A DNA stretch of 64,000 nucleotides from Molanna angustata (Eukaryota; Arthropoda; Insecta; Trichoptera; Molannidae), in contig OY754974.1 of the NCBI GenBank assembly GCA_963576475.1, positions 12,029,237 to 12,093,236 of the forward strand. The letters run 5' to 3'. Made by a program: the position numbers and the translations under genes. Below the pieces are notes generated by a model that ran no database searches, was not told the DNA's origin, and saw only the letters and a program-made list of their open reading frames with translations. Positions 45,691 to 56,053 of the stretch are shown here, piece after piece (positions within the stretch are counted from its first letter, which is position 1; the number at the start of each line of letters is the position of its first letter).

Positions 45691-48114
45691 CAATTAGTTT
45701 AACTAATTGAAAGGTGAGAACGGTGAACCGGGTGGAACGGCAGAAAGTTCTTAAGGAGGTCAAGGCTCATTGTGGACTGTAGCGTCATTGGTGATGTTGA
45801 TATCTTCTGTCGGCCATCTTGGCTAATTATTTAAATATCTATCTGGTGAGCTTATGGTCCCGATACGATTCCCGATGTAAGTAATTTATTTTATTGTGTT
45901 TTAAGTCTGGGTCTGTGAGGTATACATAAGAAGGTAGAGGAAAGAAAGTTCAAAGTATACGGGCAAGTTGGTTGCGATTCACCAGATCACATTGTTAACC
46001 AAACCATCTCAATGGATCTTCATGGACTTACATCCAAATTAAGGAAGACTAAAAAAATATTGGATAGTAATGAAATGATACATGAACTAGGTGTCATTGT
46101 GCAAGAAAAAACATTAAAGGTCACATATTATGCACTCTAATGTAATTAGTTGCATCGGCGTTCCTTCATTTACTCAGTCAATACTGACATTTTCGTCTTG
46201 AAACTAAAGACATGAATAAATTATAGTATTGTCTGCAGTTTGACGAAAATTCTCAGGTTATTTTCCGGAAACTTAAGTATACGATATGATTCAGATATTA
46301 GAAATCTTCTAGATTGAAATTATTTAATTATTTAATTTTATGCTAATTATTGATCGTAAAGAATTTAATTTATTTATTGATTCATAAAAAAATTATGAAT
46401 AAATAAATAAATTTATGAATAAAGATTGTTTTTGGAGAGGAAGCGGCATATCATCCAAGGGAGATTGGAAGAAAGTGGAAGTGGAGAATTCAGGAGAATT
46501 GTAGTACCGCATTCTGGAGAATTTGAGAGTTTTTGGGAGCTTCACAGTCGGAGTTGGAGTTTTCGGTACGGCGCGGTACAAGGACGTCTACATTCGATCA
46601 TAAAAATTCATTAAGATAAAAGTTTAGTTTGAAATTGTCATTAATTTTTGTTTAAATTAACACAATTAATTAGTTTGTATTAATCTAAAAGATAATATCT
46701 AAAGAGTAATGAATCATTAGTACTTTATGAGTAGCCTTGTAGATCATGTATTCGTCAATAGGTACCTACGGTGTTTTCTTTTCACACATGTATTGCAAAG
46801 TCTACCTAATTATTTTGCATCGTTTCACAGAAGATAATGTATTTTTCTTTAATATGTTCTGAATTTTAATTTCAAACATCTGCGTTTAACATTGACATTG
46901 TGAACTATACAATCTATGGTTTGACATGCAATATATTCAATTAAATATAATGTATTATTAACATTGTAATACATATTTTATATGTTACAAATCTCCAACT
47001 TCACGAGCGCGCGGTTTGGATAAAACGGGGAACGAAGTTCTCGCTTCGCGTATCATTGGACTATATGTAGTACATGTAGGTACTACTTAAATAAAGAGAT
47101 CTTATCAACAAATACGTTAAACAAAAATATATTAAACTAAGATTTTACCACTCATCCAACGAGCTACGCAAATTAAAGTAACATCTGCTGTCTGAATTAG
47201 TTAAAAATTGTTTTCGTCATATTAAAAAACTAATTTCTGTTTTATTCCACTAAAGAACTTCAAACAACCGAAAAGTTTCAAATGAATAAGGGGTATCAGA
47301 CTTTTGTTCTTAGTAAGTACGCAGGAACCTTCATACTTGTGTAGGGTTTCTTTGGACTTAAGTGAATTCTTTCCGCCCCATCCATGTGGTTTATTTGTCT
47401 CAATTATTTTCAAATTCATTGCATTGGCCCGCCCTGGGACCTTATTGGGAACGCATATTTCAAATACCTACCTGAAGGCATTCCTTATAAACCAGTAATT
47501 ACAAAAGTTTCCAAGTCGGCAATAGTCAGACATTTAGAACGCATGACCCTACGTGCAAAAACTCACAAACTACCTCTTGATTTTTTTTTAATGGAAAACG
47601 TTCAGAAAACTATTTGGCCGACTCGGATGAGACTGAAATTACTCCGAAAAAAGAAGAATATTTTCAAATAACCCGAAAGAAAGGTTTGACACTAATTGAC
47701 CAGTAGCTTCATTATCTCACCCTTTGGTCTAATAATTGTCTTCTTCTCTCTATATTTATTTGTATTTCTTTCGATGCTGACTTTTTTAGTACACCAAATG
47801 GAGGTATTATTCAATTTGTACCACCAATGGCACTATCATGAGCCTTGACCTCCTCATTATTTTTTCAATTTCAATTTTATCACCTTAATTAAATCATATA
47901 ATTGTTTTATGTGAAGAAAAAAGTGTACACATTTGTGTAGTTCTATATACATTATGTTAGTATTTTTACTAACTGTTATTAGTAATAACTGATAACTAAT
48001 TAGTAATAACCGATATTTTGACGATATTCTTTATTGTTTTTGTAATTTTTATATCAAATATTATACTCTAACCTGTAACTGAAGTTGAGATATAATGTTT
48101 TTTATGACAATTTT
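45691..48114. other. Long non-coding stretch
   Basis: No gene I would support. Frames up to 95 codons (for example 47384-47671 plus) have no recognisable motif. 46425-46580 is purine-rich. 46990-47060 is a short GC-richer patch with 'gagcgcgcggtttgg'. Confidence 0.4.
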
Positions 48115-48250
48115 TTAACTTCTCAATAGAAACGAAGTTATATTATTGTAGGAGAACCAGAAACTCAAGGCATGACCTTTTATCGGATAGTTTACGTGAT
48201 CACTTAATGCGCTTGCGCAACGTTCACCAATTATGACTTCTTATTGAATT
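48115..48250 (+). repeat. Family 2 repeat, left part, interrupted by Penelope element
   Basis: 'ttctcaatagaaacgaagtt', 'gtgatcacttaatgcgcttg' and 'cgttcaccaattatgacttc' followed by TTATTGAATT. The sequence resumes at 49296 with the same TCTTATTGAATT and continues 'ccctattaatgcaatttttg', as in the uninterrupted copy at 15478. Confidence 0.8.
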
Positions 48251-48296
48251 TAATTTTAAATTTAAAAATATAACTTTGTATTAACCACGTTTTTTG

Positions 48297-48355
48297 GTTG
48301 AAACGATGCGACCGGTTTCGGAACTAACCGTTCCCTCATCAGGCTAACTTTCAAC
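48297..48355 (-). ncRNA. Hammerhead ribozyme in Penelope element 1, left repeat
   Basis: Self-cleaving RNA fold. On the minus strand: stem I strand GUUGAAA (48355-48349), internal loop, GC, core CUGAUGA (48342-48336), a stem II GGAAC-GGUUA-GUUCC, core GAAA (48319-48316), a minimal stem III AC-CG-GU, cleavage site GUC, then GC and UUUCAAC (48303-48297) closing stem I. All invariant core bases are present. One extra purine sits between CUGAUGA and stem II. The internal loop of stem I could meet the stem II loop, as in natural hammerheads. Such ribozymes are known from Penelope-like elements. Confidence 0.85.
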
Positions 48356-48389
48356 TGAAACAGAATGTGACGACGTGCTTACAAGAAAT

Positions 48390-49139
48390 CTATGGGGGCG
48401 GAGGTAGAGGTAGGGTGGGGGTACTTAGGGTTGGGTTTTGTGCAGGGTGGGTCCGATTGGCTGAAGGATTAGAAGTAAAAGGAAACATATTTAATAATGG
48501 ACTGAAAGATAAATTTAACTGATTGTTTATTATGTTCTGTTTTGAATTAATACACTTTTTAATTTCTAGCGACTCTAAATTATCAAGACGGAGACCTACT
48601 TTGTTGACGTGTAAAATTTTTGTTCCCGATTGCATATTAAATTGATGATCATTAAGTACTAAGTGTTCTGCGAATTCTGAAAAATTATCATTGTTTATAC
48701 ATCTAATATGTTCTTTTACTCTAGTCTCAAATTTCCGTCCTGTTTTTCCTATGTAGACTGCAGAGCAGTCTCCACATGTCAGTTGGTATACGCCGGAGTT
48801 TTCCATTTTATTATCTTTATCTTTGGAATTCATTAAACTTTTTCCAATATTATTGTCAGTGTAAAATGCCGGTCTTATGTCTTTTGGTAAGAAATTTGAG
48901 ACTAATTGGGATAAATTATTAACAAACAATATGCGTCTCCATCTATATTCATCTTTTTTGATATTTGTATTATAACTATGTAGGTATCTATTGACGTTAA
49001 TATTTTTTATTTTTTTATTTAAAATAGAGTCTATCAATTTACTGTTATAACTATTATTGTATGCAATCTGTTTTATTGTATTTAGTTCTTTATTAAAATT
49101 ATTTGATGATAGTGGTATATTTAGTAAGCACGTCGTCAC
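48390..49139 (-). pseudogene. Penelope-type GIY-YIG endonuclease fragment, 249 codons
   Basis: The frame encodes the C-terminal part of a Penelope-like polyprotein. Residues 1-60 correspond to the linker after the reverse transcriptase. The GIY-YIG nuclease follows: 'GVYQLTC' at 116-122, a CGDC pair of cysteines at 122-125, 'VYIGKTGRKFETRVKEH' at 128-144 with the catalytic Arg, and 'EFAEHLVLNDH' at 155-165. The Pro-rich end 'PTLPLPPPP' runs into the 3' repeat. This nuclease cuts the target DNA for insertion. The frame is intact, but its apparent start lies inside the inverted repeat and the reverse transcriptase is gone, so it is a truncated gene. It is not a host GIY-YIG enzyme. Confidence 0.9.
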
Positions 49140-49150
49140 ATTCTGTTTCA

Positions 49151-49209
49151 GTTGAAAGTTAGCCTGATGAAGGAACGGTTAGTTCCGAAACCGGTCGCAT
49201 CGTTTCAAC
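49151..49209 (+). ncRNA. Hammerhead ribozyme in Penelope element 1, right repeat
   Basis: Inverted copy of the ribozyme at 48297-48355. GUUGAAA (49151-49157), GUUA loop and GC, CUGAUGA (49164-49170), stem II GGAAC/GUUCC (49172-49186), GAAA (49187-49190), AC-CG-GU stem III and GUC ending at 49196 (predicted cleavage after this C), then GC, AUCG loop and UUUCAAC (49203-49209). The only difference in the fold is A in place of G at the extra position before stem II. Confidence 0.85.
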
Positions 49210-49295
49210 CAAAAAACGTGGTTAATACAAAGTTATATCTTTAAATTTAATTTGTTAAATATGAACCACAAAGTTAACATTCAAACATTTGAAAA

Positions 49296-49620
49296 TCTTA
49301 TTGAATTCCCTATTAATGCAATTTTTGAAAGTTCTATATTATATTCCAATCTTAAAAATCTGTTCGTTTGAAAATAAGTTGAAACACTAACGCCATCTAT
49401 GTAGAGACAAAGACTGTTTTTTTACGCCGTCTATTGAAAAATTGGTTAGAAAACAATGAAAGCATTCCTTAATAATGACTGTTGCTTTCATTGTTTACAG
49501 TATTAAGGACTCCTTATAATATGAGCTGACCGTTTGCCCTCCCGATAGGGCAAAGAATCTTATGTTTGCGTACATGCAATTAAAAAAATATTCGAATATT
49601 TTTACTGATATTTTGACAGA
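49296..49620 (+). repeat. Family 2 repeat, right part
   Basis: Continues Family 2 after the Penelope insertion and runs to its end block near 49535-49600 ('ccctcccgatagggcaaaga', 'tatgtttgcgtacatgcaat'). Confidence 0.75.
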
Positions 49621-50399
49621 CTTCTTAAACTTTTTTTTTTGTAATTTTTCTATCAAATTATCTGAATCTGAAGTTGAAAAATAATATAATTTTCTCATTC
49701 GAATGAACCAATCTTGTTCTATTTCCTCTACACAATCTTCGTTGAGTCTAGTTACAAAGTGAACACTTAATAAGTTTCAAGTACCCTTGTGTAATTAATA
49801 GAAATGTAATAAAGTTTATGCTGGCACTTACATACATAGTGTTATTGTAAAATTACGACACGAATTTAACATTATTTTGCAAGCAATCTTTTGCTTTGTA
49901 CATAGATCACCAAACACTTTGCTGATTTATTTTTAATATAATTTATATGATTTGAACAAAGATATTAACGACTCAAATATTACGTGTTTAGGTTTAAAAA
50001 TAAATTAAGATATATTCAATATGTACGTTTAGGTAATCATATCATATAATATCAAGAAATCTTTGATATATTGTTGGCTAAAAGAAGCTAAGTAATTTTA
50101 AGTATTGAGTCAGTACAATAATAAATTATTAATGGATCAACACTTTAAACCTCGTGTATTTAAAGAGATTATTCAATGTAGGTACTCTTAATGTTTTTAA
50201 TTTTATATTTAATATTATGTTCATATGAAACACTTTTTGAGTACATCCAATTCTTTAAAAATATATTAATATATCCTGACGAGCTCAGTGAAAGATGTAT
50301 TTCAGCCAACACGAAATAATTTAAAAATTTTGAAAATATTATGCAAACTGAATTAAATAATGAAAACTCTATAATGCATTGCATAAATAAATAAATAAA
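49621..50399. other. AT-rich stretch
   Basis: No gene seen. Confidence 0.5.
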
Positions 50400-51200
50400 C
50401 ATTTATTGAGACGAAAAGAAGTTTACATACAAATACATAGACATATATGTATATGGAATCCCCAGTACAAGGTTTACATTCACTCGTTGGATCAAATTCA
50501 GAATAAATTCATTAAATATTCAAACTACCGTTGTAACAATACTAACCAACCTACTATACTAACTTCTTTGACCACGCGACGCACAATTTCAGACCTTATG
50601 TTCCTTCATAGTATACTAAATGGAAACATAGAATGCCATGAAATTCTTACCAATATCAAATTAAATACATCTACTCGCCGAACAAGACATACGTCACTTT
50701 TCTTCTCCAATATCTGTAAAACAAATGCTTCCAAAAACGCTCCGATTAACAGAATGATAAACTTATTTAACTCTTATGAAAAAAATGCCGACTTAGACAT
50801 ATTTTTTGATTCACATATAACATTCAAAAATAAACTTATATCTAACATCGTGACATTATAACAATTATTTACAGATTATTTTTATTTTTCCCAACCACCC
50901 TCAGCAATATATTTTCTTGTTCTCTTCGTCTACACACACATGCACACCCTCTCTCACACACACACATACACACCCACACACTCACACTCTTTCTAGATAT
51001 CTCTTTCACACACACATGTATTACTCTTCTCTCATGCGCGCACCCACACTAATACACACTTTTTTGTTGTATTATTTTGATATTAGGTATAGTACGTAAG
51101 AGGTACATGTTATTTTTGTATTTTTATTTATTTAATTTTAATAATTGTATGCATGTACTGTGTGCTGTCCTTTGTAAAATTAAATTAAATAAAAAAAAAA
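50400..51200 (+). pseudogene. Jockey/CR1-group LINE, C-terminal fragment with poly(A)
   Basis: The plus-strand frame (50406-50858) encodes 'ICIWNPQYKVYIHSLDQIQ', 'KFIKYSNYR', 'TTRRTISDLMFLHSILNGNI' and 'APINRMINLFNSYEKNADL', the end of a Jockey/CR1-group reverse transcriptase ('VWNP.Y..HI..IE.IQ.KFL.Y' and 'RR...D..FL.KILN'). The catalytic part is missing. A ~330-base 3' UTR follows, with CA-rich simple sequence at 50930-51060 and an A-rich end at 51181-51200. 5' truncated; frame intact from 50406. Confidence 0.8.
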
Positions 51201-51544
51201 TATCAACAAATGAAAAGAAAAACAACTTTTCTGACTCAAAAGGACCATGCTCAGCTATGTTGCAGGAAGACAAGCCCCCCAGCAGCTGATTTTCAGCATG
51301 ATCCTATTGTTTCTGCTTATGTACTTTATTTAAATGCAGATAAATATAAATACAAAATATGTTCCATAAATACATATATATAAATATACACACATACATA
51401 AATATACATACACGCACATATATATAAACACACATTTATTTATACACACCCACACACATAAATACACATAAATTCTTACATACTTCACATTATGATTGCG
51501 AGGCCAAAAGCATTGCTCGACAATTCTCTTTAATAAAATATATT
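51201..51544. other. Non-coding, ACATATAA-type simple sequence
   Basis: 51360-51480 is rich in 'acacatacataaat' units. No gene. Confidence 0.5.
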
Positions 51545-51930
51545 TTTTCCACTACTTATAGCGGTGGAGGCAAGTCATTTGAGTATTTGAAACTGCCTTC
51601 AAATGCTGCCCCTCTATGCCTAGGAATAAGCAATAAGAAGCCTCCGGCTCTCGAACCATAGTTGTGAACACTTTCAGACCATTCCAAACTTTCAAACAAT
51701 ATTTTGGATCACTTTATATATCTGACAAGAAAGGTGTAGTTTCCGTAGGTTCGCCATGTTCAACATTCCATTTTCAGCCAAATATGGTGAGACATGTGCC
51801 CTGCGAGGAATTGAGAAGCAAAATCTGACGCAAGCGTTTTGGACTCTTTGGATTATCTGTTGATGTTTGGTCATCAAACATGGTCCATAAACTGTATCAC
51901 AGTAATCAAGAATTGGCAAACAATGGATTC
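51545..51930 (-). pseudogene. CR1/Jockey-group LINE fragment
   Basis: The minus strand reads 'MPILDYCDTVYGPCL', 'QRVQNACVRFCFSIPRRAHV', 'LAENGMLNMANLRKLHL' (51692-51919) and then, in another frame, 'LIPRHRGAAFEGSFKYSN' and 'DLPPP', the usual end of this LINE group. A frameshift separates the two and the rest is missing. Confidence 0.75.
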
Positions 51931-52318
51931 AATCAACAACTTTCTCAGATTCTCATAAAATATTGCTAATTACAAAATTCTGAAATTAGCATTTTGAATT
52001 GTAAATTCCTATACATATTTCAATCCTGTTTTGTTGTTTACTTTTAATTGAATCACATTGATACAAAATTTTTAAATATTTTTAAAGTTTATGCATATCT
52101 ACTATTCCGATGTTCAGCCAAGATACAAATAAATTATATTATATTTCAACCCAATAGACCAATATACCTATATAATATGTACTGTTGATATCTATTATTG
52201 TTTCATCGACAAACGATTGTTTTTTACTTTGTGGTATCATTTTGAAATAATTAAATGAAATAAAACACAACTTTGTGTACACCACTACAATTATAATTTT
52301 TATTCAAATGAATAAAAA

Positions 52319-52366
52319 ATCCCTCTACATGTTACGAGAACAAAGTTCCCTTCCTCAGGAGGATAC
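52319..52366 (-). ncRNA. Degenerate hammerhead-like motif, left repeat
   Basis: Same layout as the ribozyme of element 1: stem I AUCCUC/GAGGGAU, core CUGAGGA (allowed at the variable position 7), stem II GGGAAC-UUU-GUUCUC, then GUAAC where GAAAC is expected, minimal stem III AC-AU-GU and possible cleavage after GUA. The A-to-U change in the second core strand should weaken or abolish cleavage. Confidence 0.55.
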
Positions 52367-52467
52367 AAAGTATACTAAAATAAATTACAATATACAGACT
52401 TAAGGTAAACATAATGGGTGTCGTGTGGGCTGGGTTAAACTATTTATTGGTGGGGGGAGCAATGAAG

Positions 52468-53009
52468 TTATTGGTTAATTAATTTTTGTATTGGGAAAAT
52501 ATTTAATATAGGGTTATTAGGAAATTGTGTTTGATTATTAATTATATTATTTCTCATGTTTATGTTTTTTCTGATTTCCAAGATTTCCAGGCTATCTAAT
52601 TGTCTATCACTTAAATTACTATGTAATATTTTTACGCCTAAATTATTAATAAAGCTATGGTTATTTTCGATCAAATGGTTTGCGAATTCTGAATAATTAT
52701 TGCTGTTAAGACATCTTAAATGTTCCTTAACTCTCGTTTCTATATTTCTTGTAGTCTTTCCTATATAAAATGATGGGCAATCGTTACACTCTAATTTATA
52801 GATTCCTGATTTTTTATTAGGATTTTCTTTATCCTTATTATTTATTATGTAATTTTTTAATTTATTGTTGGTATAAAACGCGGGTTTGATAGTATCTGGT
52901 ATATTTTTAGATATTGTATTGGCTATTTTATTATTATAAAATAGTATTTTTCTCCATTTTTTATTTTTTTCCTTTATTTCCGGGTATAAATATGTCCTAT
53001 AATATTTTT
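52468..53009 (-). pseudogene. Penelope element 2, GIY-YIG endonuclease frame
   Basis: Downstream of the reverse transcriptase and in a different frame, the minus strand reads 'YYRTYLYPEIKEKNKKWRKI', 'IPDTIKPAFYTNNK', 'SGIYKLECNDC', 'FYIGKTTRNIETRVKEH', 'NNYSEFANHLIENNHSFINN' and ends 'NIFPIQKLINQ'. The order and motifs (GIY, cysteine pair, YIG, catalytic Arg, E and H) match element 1. It is separated from the reverse transcriptase by one frameshift near 53005-53015. Confidence 0.85.
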
Positions 53010-53701
53010 TCCTTAACTTTTTTGTTTACTATATTGTCAATAATTTTACTATTGTATCCATTATTTATTGCTATTTTTTTAATTAATCTTAACTCATTAC
53101 TATAGTTTTTATCAGATAAAGGTATATTTATTAATCTATTTATCATGGAGTGAAAAGCTGCAACTTTTTGAGAAAAAGGATGGTTTGATGTATTGTGAAT
53201 GATTATATCAGTGAAAGTATCTTTACGGAATATATTAAATTCTATTTTACTATTTATAATGGATAATTTTAAATCTAAGAAATTTATACTATAGTCTCTG
53301 CCTATTTCTAGTGTAAATTGTATATTTTTGTGTAGTTTGTTTAGGAAATTAAGGAACATCTGTAATTGTCTCAATGTACCAGTCCAGATACATAGCACAT
53401 CATCTACGTATCTTTTCCAATAATGAACATATTTCAATAATAATGCTTTGCTATTAAAAATTCTATTTTCTAAATTGTTCACAAAAATGTCCGCAAACAA
53501 AGGACTCGTGCTTGACCCCATTGCTAAACCATCTTTTTGTTTATAAATAGTATTATTGAATTGAAAAAAGTTTTGTTTCAGAACAACATTACACAATTTA
53601 AGTAATTCAGATGCTAATTCTTTTGGTATATTTGACAATTTCAATGAATTTTCCAAAATTGTTTTTGTCTCTTCTATGGAAATCAGAAAAAACGTAAACA
53701 T
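52997..53701 (-). pseudogene. Penelope element 2, reverse transcriptase fragment, 234 codons
   Basis: Encodes the second half of a Penelope-type reverse transcriptase: 'FFQFNNTIYKQKDGLAMG' and 'STSPLFADIFVNNLE' at 45-78, the catalytic 'YVDDVLCIW' at 98-106, 'NIQFTLEIGRDYSINFLDLK' and 'HSMINRLINIPLS' further on. The first half (fingers, first catalytic Asp) is missing where the inverted repeat begins. The frame runs out at 'NKKVKEKIL' where relatives continue into the endonuclease linker. The break falls at an A6 run, so a one-base indel, biological or from assembly, is likely. Confidence 0.9.
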
Positions 53702-53890
53702 GAGAAATAATATAATTAATAATCAAACACAATTTCCTAATAACCCTATATTAAATATTTTCCCAATACAAAAATTAATTAACCAATAACTTCATTGCTC
53801 CCCCCACCAATAAATAGTTTAACCCAGCCCACACGACACCCATTATGTTTACCTTAAGTCTGTATATTGTAATTTATTTTAGTATACTTT

Positions 53891-53938
53891 GTATCCTCCT
53901 GAGGAAGGGAACTTTGTTCTCGTAACATGTAGAGGGAT
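53891..53938 (+). ncRNA. Degenerate hammerhead-like motif, right repeat
   Basis: Inverted copy of 52319-52366 with the same CUGAGGA (53899-53905), GGGAAC-UUU-GUUCUC stem and GUAAC; both copies share the core change, so it predates formation of the inverted repeat. Confidence 0.55.
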
Positions 53939-54013
53939 TTTTTATTCATTTGAATAAAAATTATAATTGTAGTGGTGTACACAAAGTTGTGTTTTATTTC
54001 ATCTATTATTGTT

Positions 54014-54770
54014 GTAAAATATTAGACTAAGTAAACTCTGTATTGATGACGCTCACAAAAATGTGATTATATTTAACCTCTACATATACAGGTTTTTTCC
54101 TAGTGAGTTTGAATACATTTGTGATTTAATTTTCAAAATATTATTTGTGAGATGAAATAAATAAAATAAAATACTGTGAACGATTGTGTATTAATTTTGT
54201 GCATTAGGTTTTAAATAAACAAACATATTGCACGTAAAATAAATTATGTCCCATTTTGAATACATAATTTCGTATCACTAACTAAAATTGGTTGAAGACA
54301 TCGTAATATAATTGAACAAAATGTTACGTTCACATTTAATTGTTAAATGTTTGGTTTTGATAAGTCTACATAATATGAAGGATTTGATTATACATTTTGC
54401 CAACTTATCACTTGGTAGAAGGGGTGGTGTGTGTTTTAGATTCGTTTGTTATAACTCTATTTGGTGATATGAATACGGATAGAATATTATAGTATTATGT
54501 GGGTATAATGTCTTTTATCCTGTGTTGTTTGCAATGTTACTTGTTAATTGTAACACATTTATAAATAGAGGCTAACTAACAGAAGATTGTCTTAATAATT
54601 GTATTTGATAAGGTAAATTATAATTAATTATGGTTGGAAACAAAGGAGATTAAATGAGTGATGAGATATTTATATTCTAGTGTTTTGAAATATTATGAAA
54701 AACACTCTAAGATGTAAGATGAAATTTGTGCTTTCTTCTCAACATGTTTAAGAAGTTCATATTTATTTGT
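54014..54770. other. AT-rich stretch
   Basis: No gene seen. Confidence 0.5.
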
Positions 54771-55015
54771 ATAAAATGAAAGTGAATGCCCTGAGATGAT
54801 TTGGGCATATGGAAATAATGAACGACGGACTGACCAAAAATATACATGGGTGTAAGAAATATATTGAAAAGCAGGGGCCGCCCCAGAATGCGATGGCATA
54901 ACCAAATGAATGATATTTTGGATAAAGTAGAAGGAGAAAGCACAAGGAGCTTGAATAATCGACGAGCATATATGAGACGATGCATGGATGTAAAGGAAGC
55001 CAGTACGCTTTGATT
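54771..55015 (+). pseudogene. RTE C-terminal fragment, decayed
   Basis: Plus-strand pieces 'FGHMEIMNDGLTKNIHG', 'ILDKVEGESTRSLNNRRAYM' and 'RRCMDVKEA', read in shifted frames, follow the end of the RTE ORF at 31282-34299. Several indels. The antisense frames of 68-92 codons here are shadows. Confidence 0.75.
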
Positions 55016-55139
55016 ATTATGATTATGATTAATTGATTTAGTAAAATAATTGATTTAGTAAAATATAGTTCATGTTTATTTATAACAATGTTTTACATAG
55101 TATTTATTAATTTATTATATTTGATTAACATGTAATTAG

Positions 55140-55740
55140 AATGTGGAGGAGAGTCCGCGATACCGTCTAGCCACGGCGGCTGGAGAAATTCCGAATGAAG
55201 AGAGTAGGATTGCATCATTGTTTATAAGTTTCGCTTGCGTTGACAGCCATGATATGAAGTTAAGGATTGGCGGACATCGTAGGGATGTTCCGCTACACCA
55301 GGAATGTGTGCAAAAATAGAGGAGTATGGCGCTCGGCTATCTATGCTTGCCCCGTATGGGACATGGTTAAATGGTATGAATGTATGTATATTTTATAATA
55401 AATATGATAACCATGACATTTTTCTTATTGCAAACACATATTTATTATATAATCTTTTGTCAGACGTAGATGTAAATTTGTATAATTCTGTCATTAAGTC
55501 TGGAATCGATATTCTAAATGAAGATTTAGCAGCTTTTAAAAGAAAACTTTATAATGTTGTGTGAAATGAATTCTTTTTAACTTATATGTGGGTACGTTTT
55601 AACTGTTTTCTTTATTTTCTTTCATTTCTTGACTGGTTAATTGGTTATTTATTTTATTATTTTTGTTTTTTATTAGGTTATGTTTTATTTCAATCTTGTT
55701 TATTCTTATTGTGAGAAATAGAAGACAATAAACATACACA
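55140..55740 (+). pseudogene. Probable LINE 3' end
   Basis: The plus strand ends a frame with 'LYNSVIKSGIDILNEDLAAF' and 'KRKLYNVV', stop at 55564, like the '..F...L..FKR.L' end of LINE proteins, after a less AT-rich stretch with 'gccacggcggctggagaaat'. An AATAAA lies near 55728. Assignment by general resemblance only. Confidence 0.4.
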
Positions 55741-55802
55741 CTAGAGATGTGTCAGATTCTCAAAAATACATATCCGCACAAACAGTTATGGAATAATAAT
55801 AG

Positions 55803-55985
55803 TAGATGGGTGCTGGCATAGGGGCTAGCGCACCGGATTAGTTAGTAATCCAGTGTTCGTGATTTTGAATCATGCTACAAGCAATTTCGTTAACCTATAG
55901 CAAAAGCATTTGTGCTTAATTTAGGGAATGTATGAGGATTTATATTTACTTGTAACAAGGACATATAGGTATATCCTGATTTAAT
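55803..55985 (+). mobile_element. SINE-A copy 5, diverged
   Basis: 'gatgggtgctggcata', 'ggctagcgcaccggatta', 'agtaatccagtgttcgtga', 'ctatagcaaaagcatttgtg' and 'acttgtaacaaggacatat' follow SINE-A with many substitutions. The B box is damaged. Confidence 0.8.
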
Positions 55986-56053
55986 AAAAACAAAAGGTAA
56001 AGGTAAGCAAGCGTCCACATTTCCGGTTTGGACGTATTTATTTATTTATGGGA

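Larger units (their letters stand above)
48251..49295 (-). mobile_element. Penelope-like element 1 with inverted terminal repeats
   Basis: A 1045-bp insertion into Family 2, flanked by a 12-base target duplication TCTTATTGAATT (48239-48250 and 49296-49307). It carries a Penelope-type GIY-YIG endonuclease frame on the minus strand between two ~120-base inverted repeats (about 48258-48376 and 49131-49249) that differ at only two or three positions. The repeats contain hammerhead ribozymes. A 46-base unpaired tail (49250-49295) lies at the right end. The reverse transcriptase is missing, so the copy is 5' truncated. Confidence 0.9.
52203..54000 (-). mobile_element. Penelope-like element 2 with ~290-bp inverted repeats
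   Basis: A 1798-bp insertion flanked by a 13-base direct repeat ATCTATTATTGTT (52190-52202, 54001-54013). The inner part encodes reverse transcriptase and GIY-YIG endonuclease on the minus strand. The right end (about 53705-54002) is an inverted, nearly identical copy of the left end (about 52255-52555), including the end of the coding region. A ~52-base unpaired tail lies at the left edge. It belongs to a different family from element 1, since the repeats differ. Confidence 0.88.

Noticed and set aside
45410..45763. 117-codon minus-strand frame
   Set aside because: The opposite strand carries a recognisable, though decayed, LINE sequence; this frame is its shadow.
47384..47671. 95-codon plus-strand frame as a host exon
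   Set aside because: No motif, no convincing splice sites at its edges, and an overlapping antisense frame of similar length.
48390..49139. Host GIY-YIG nuclease gene
   Set aside because: It lies between inverted repeats with a target duplication and matches the linker plus endonuclease of Penelope-like polyproteins.
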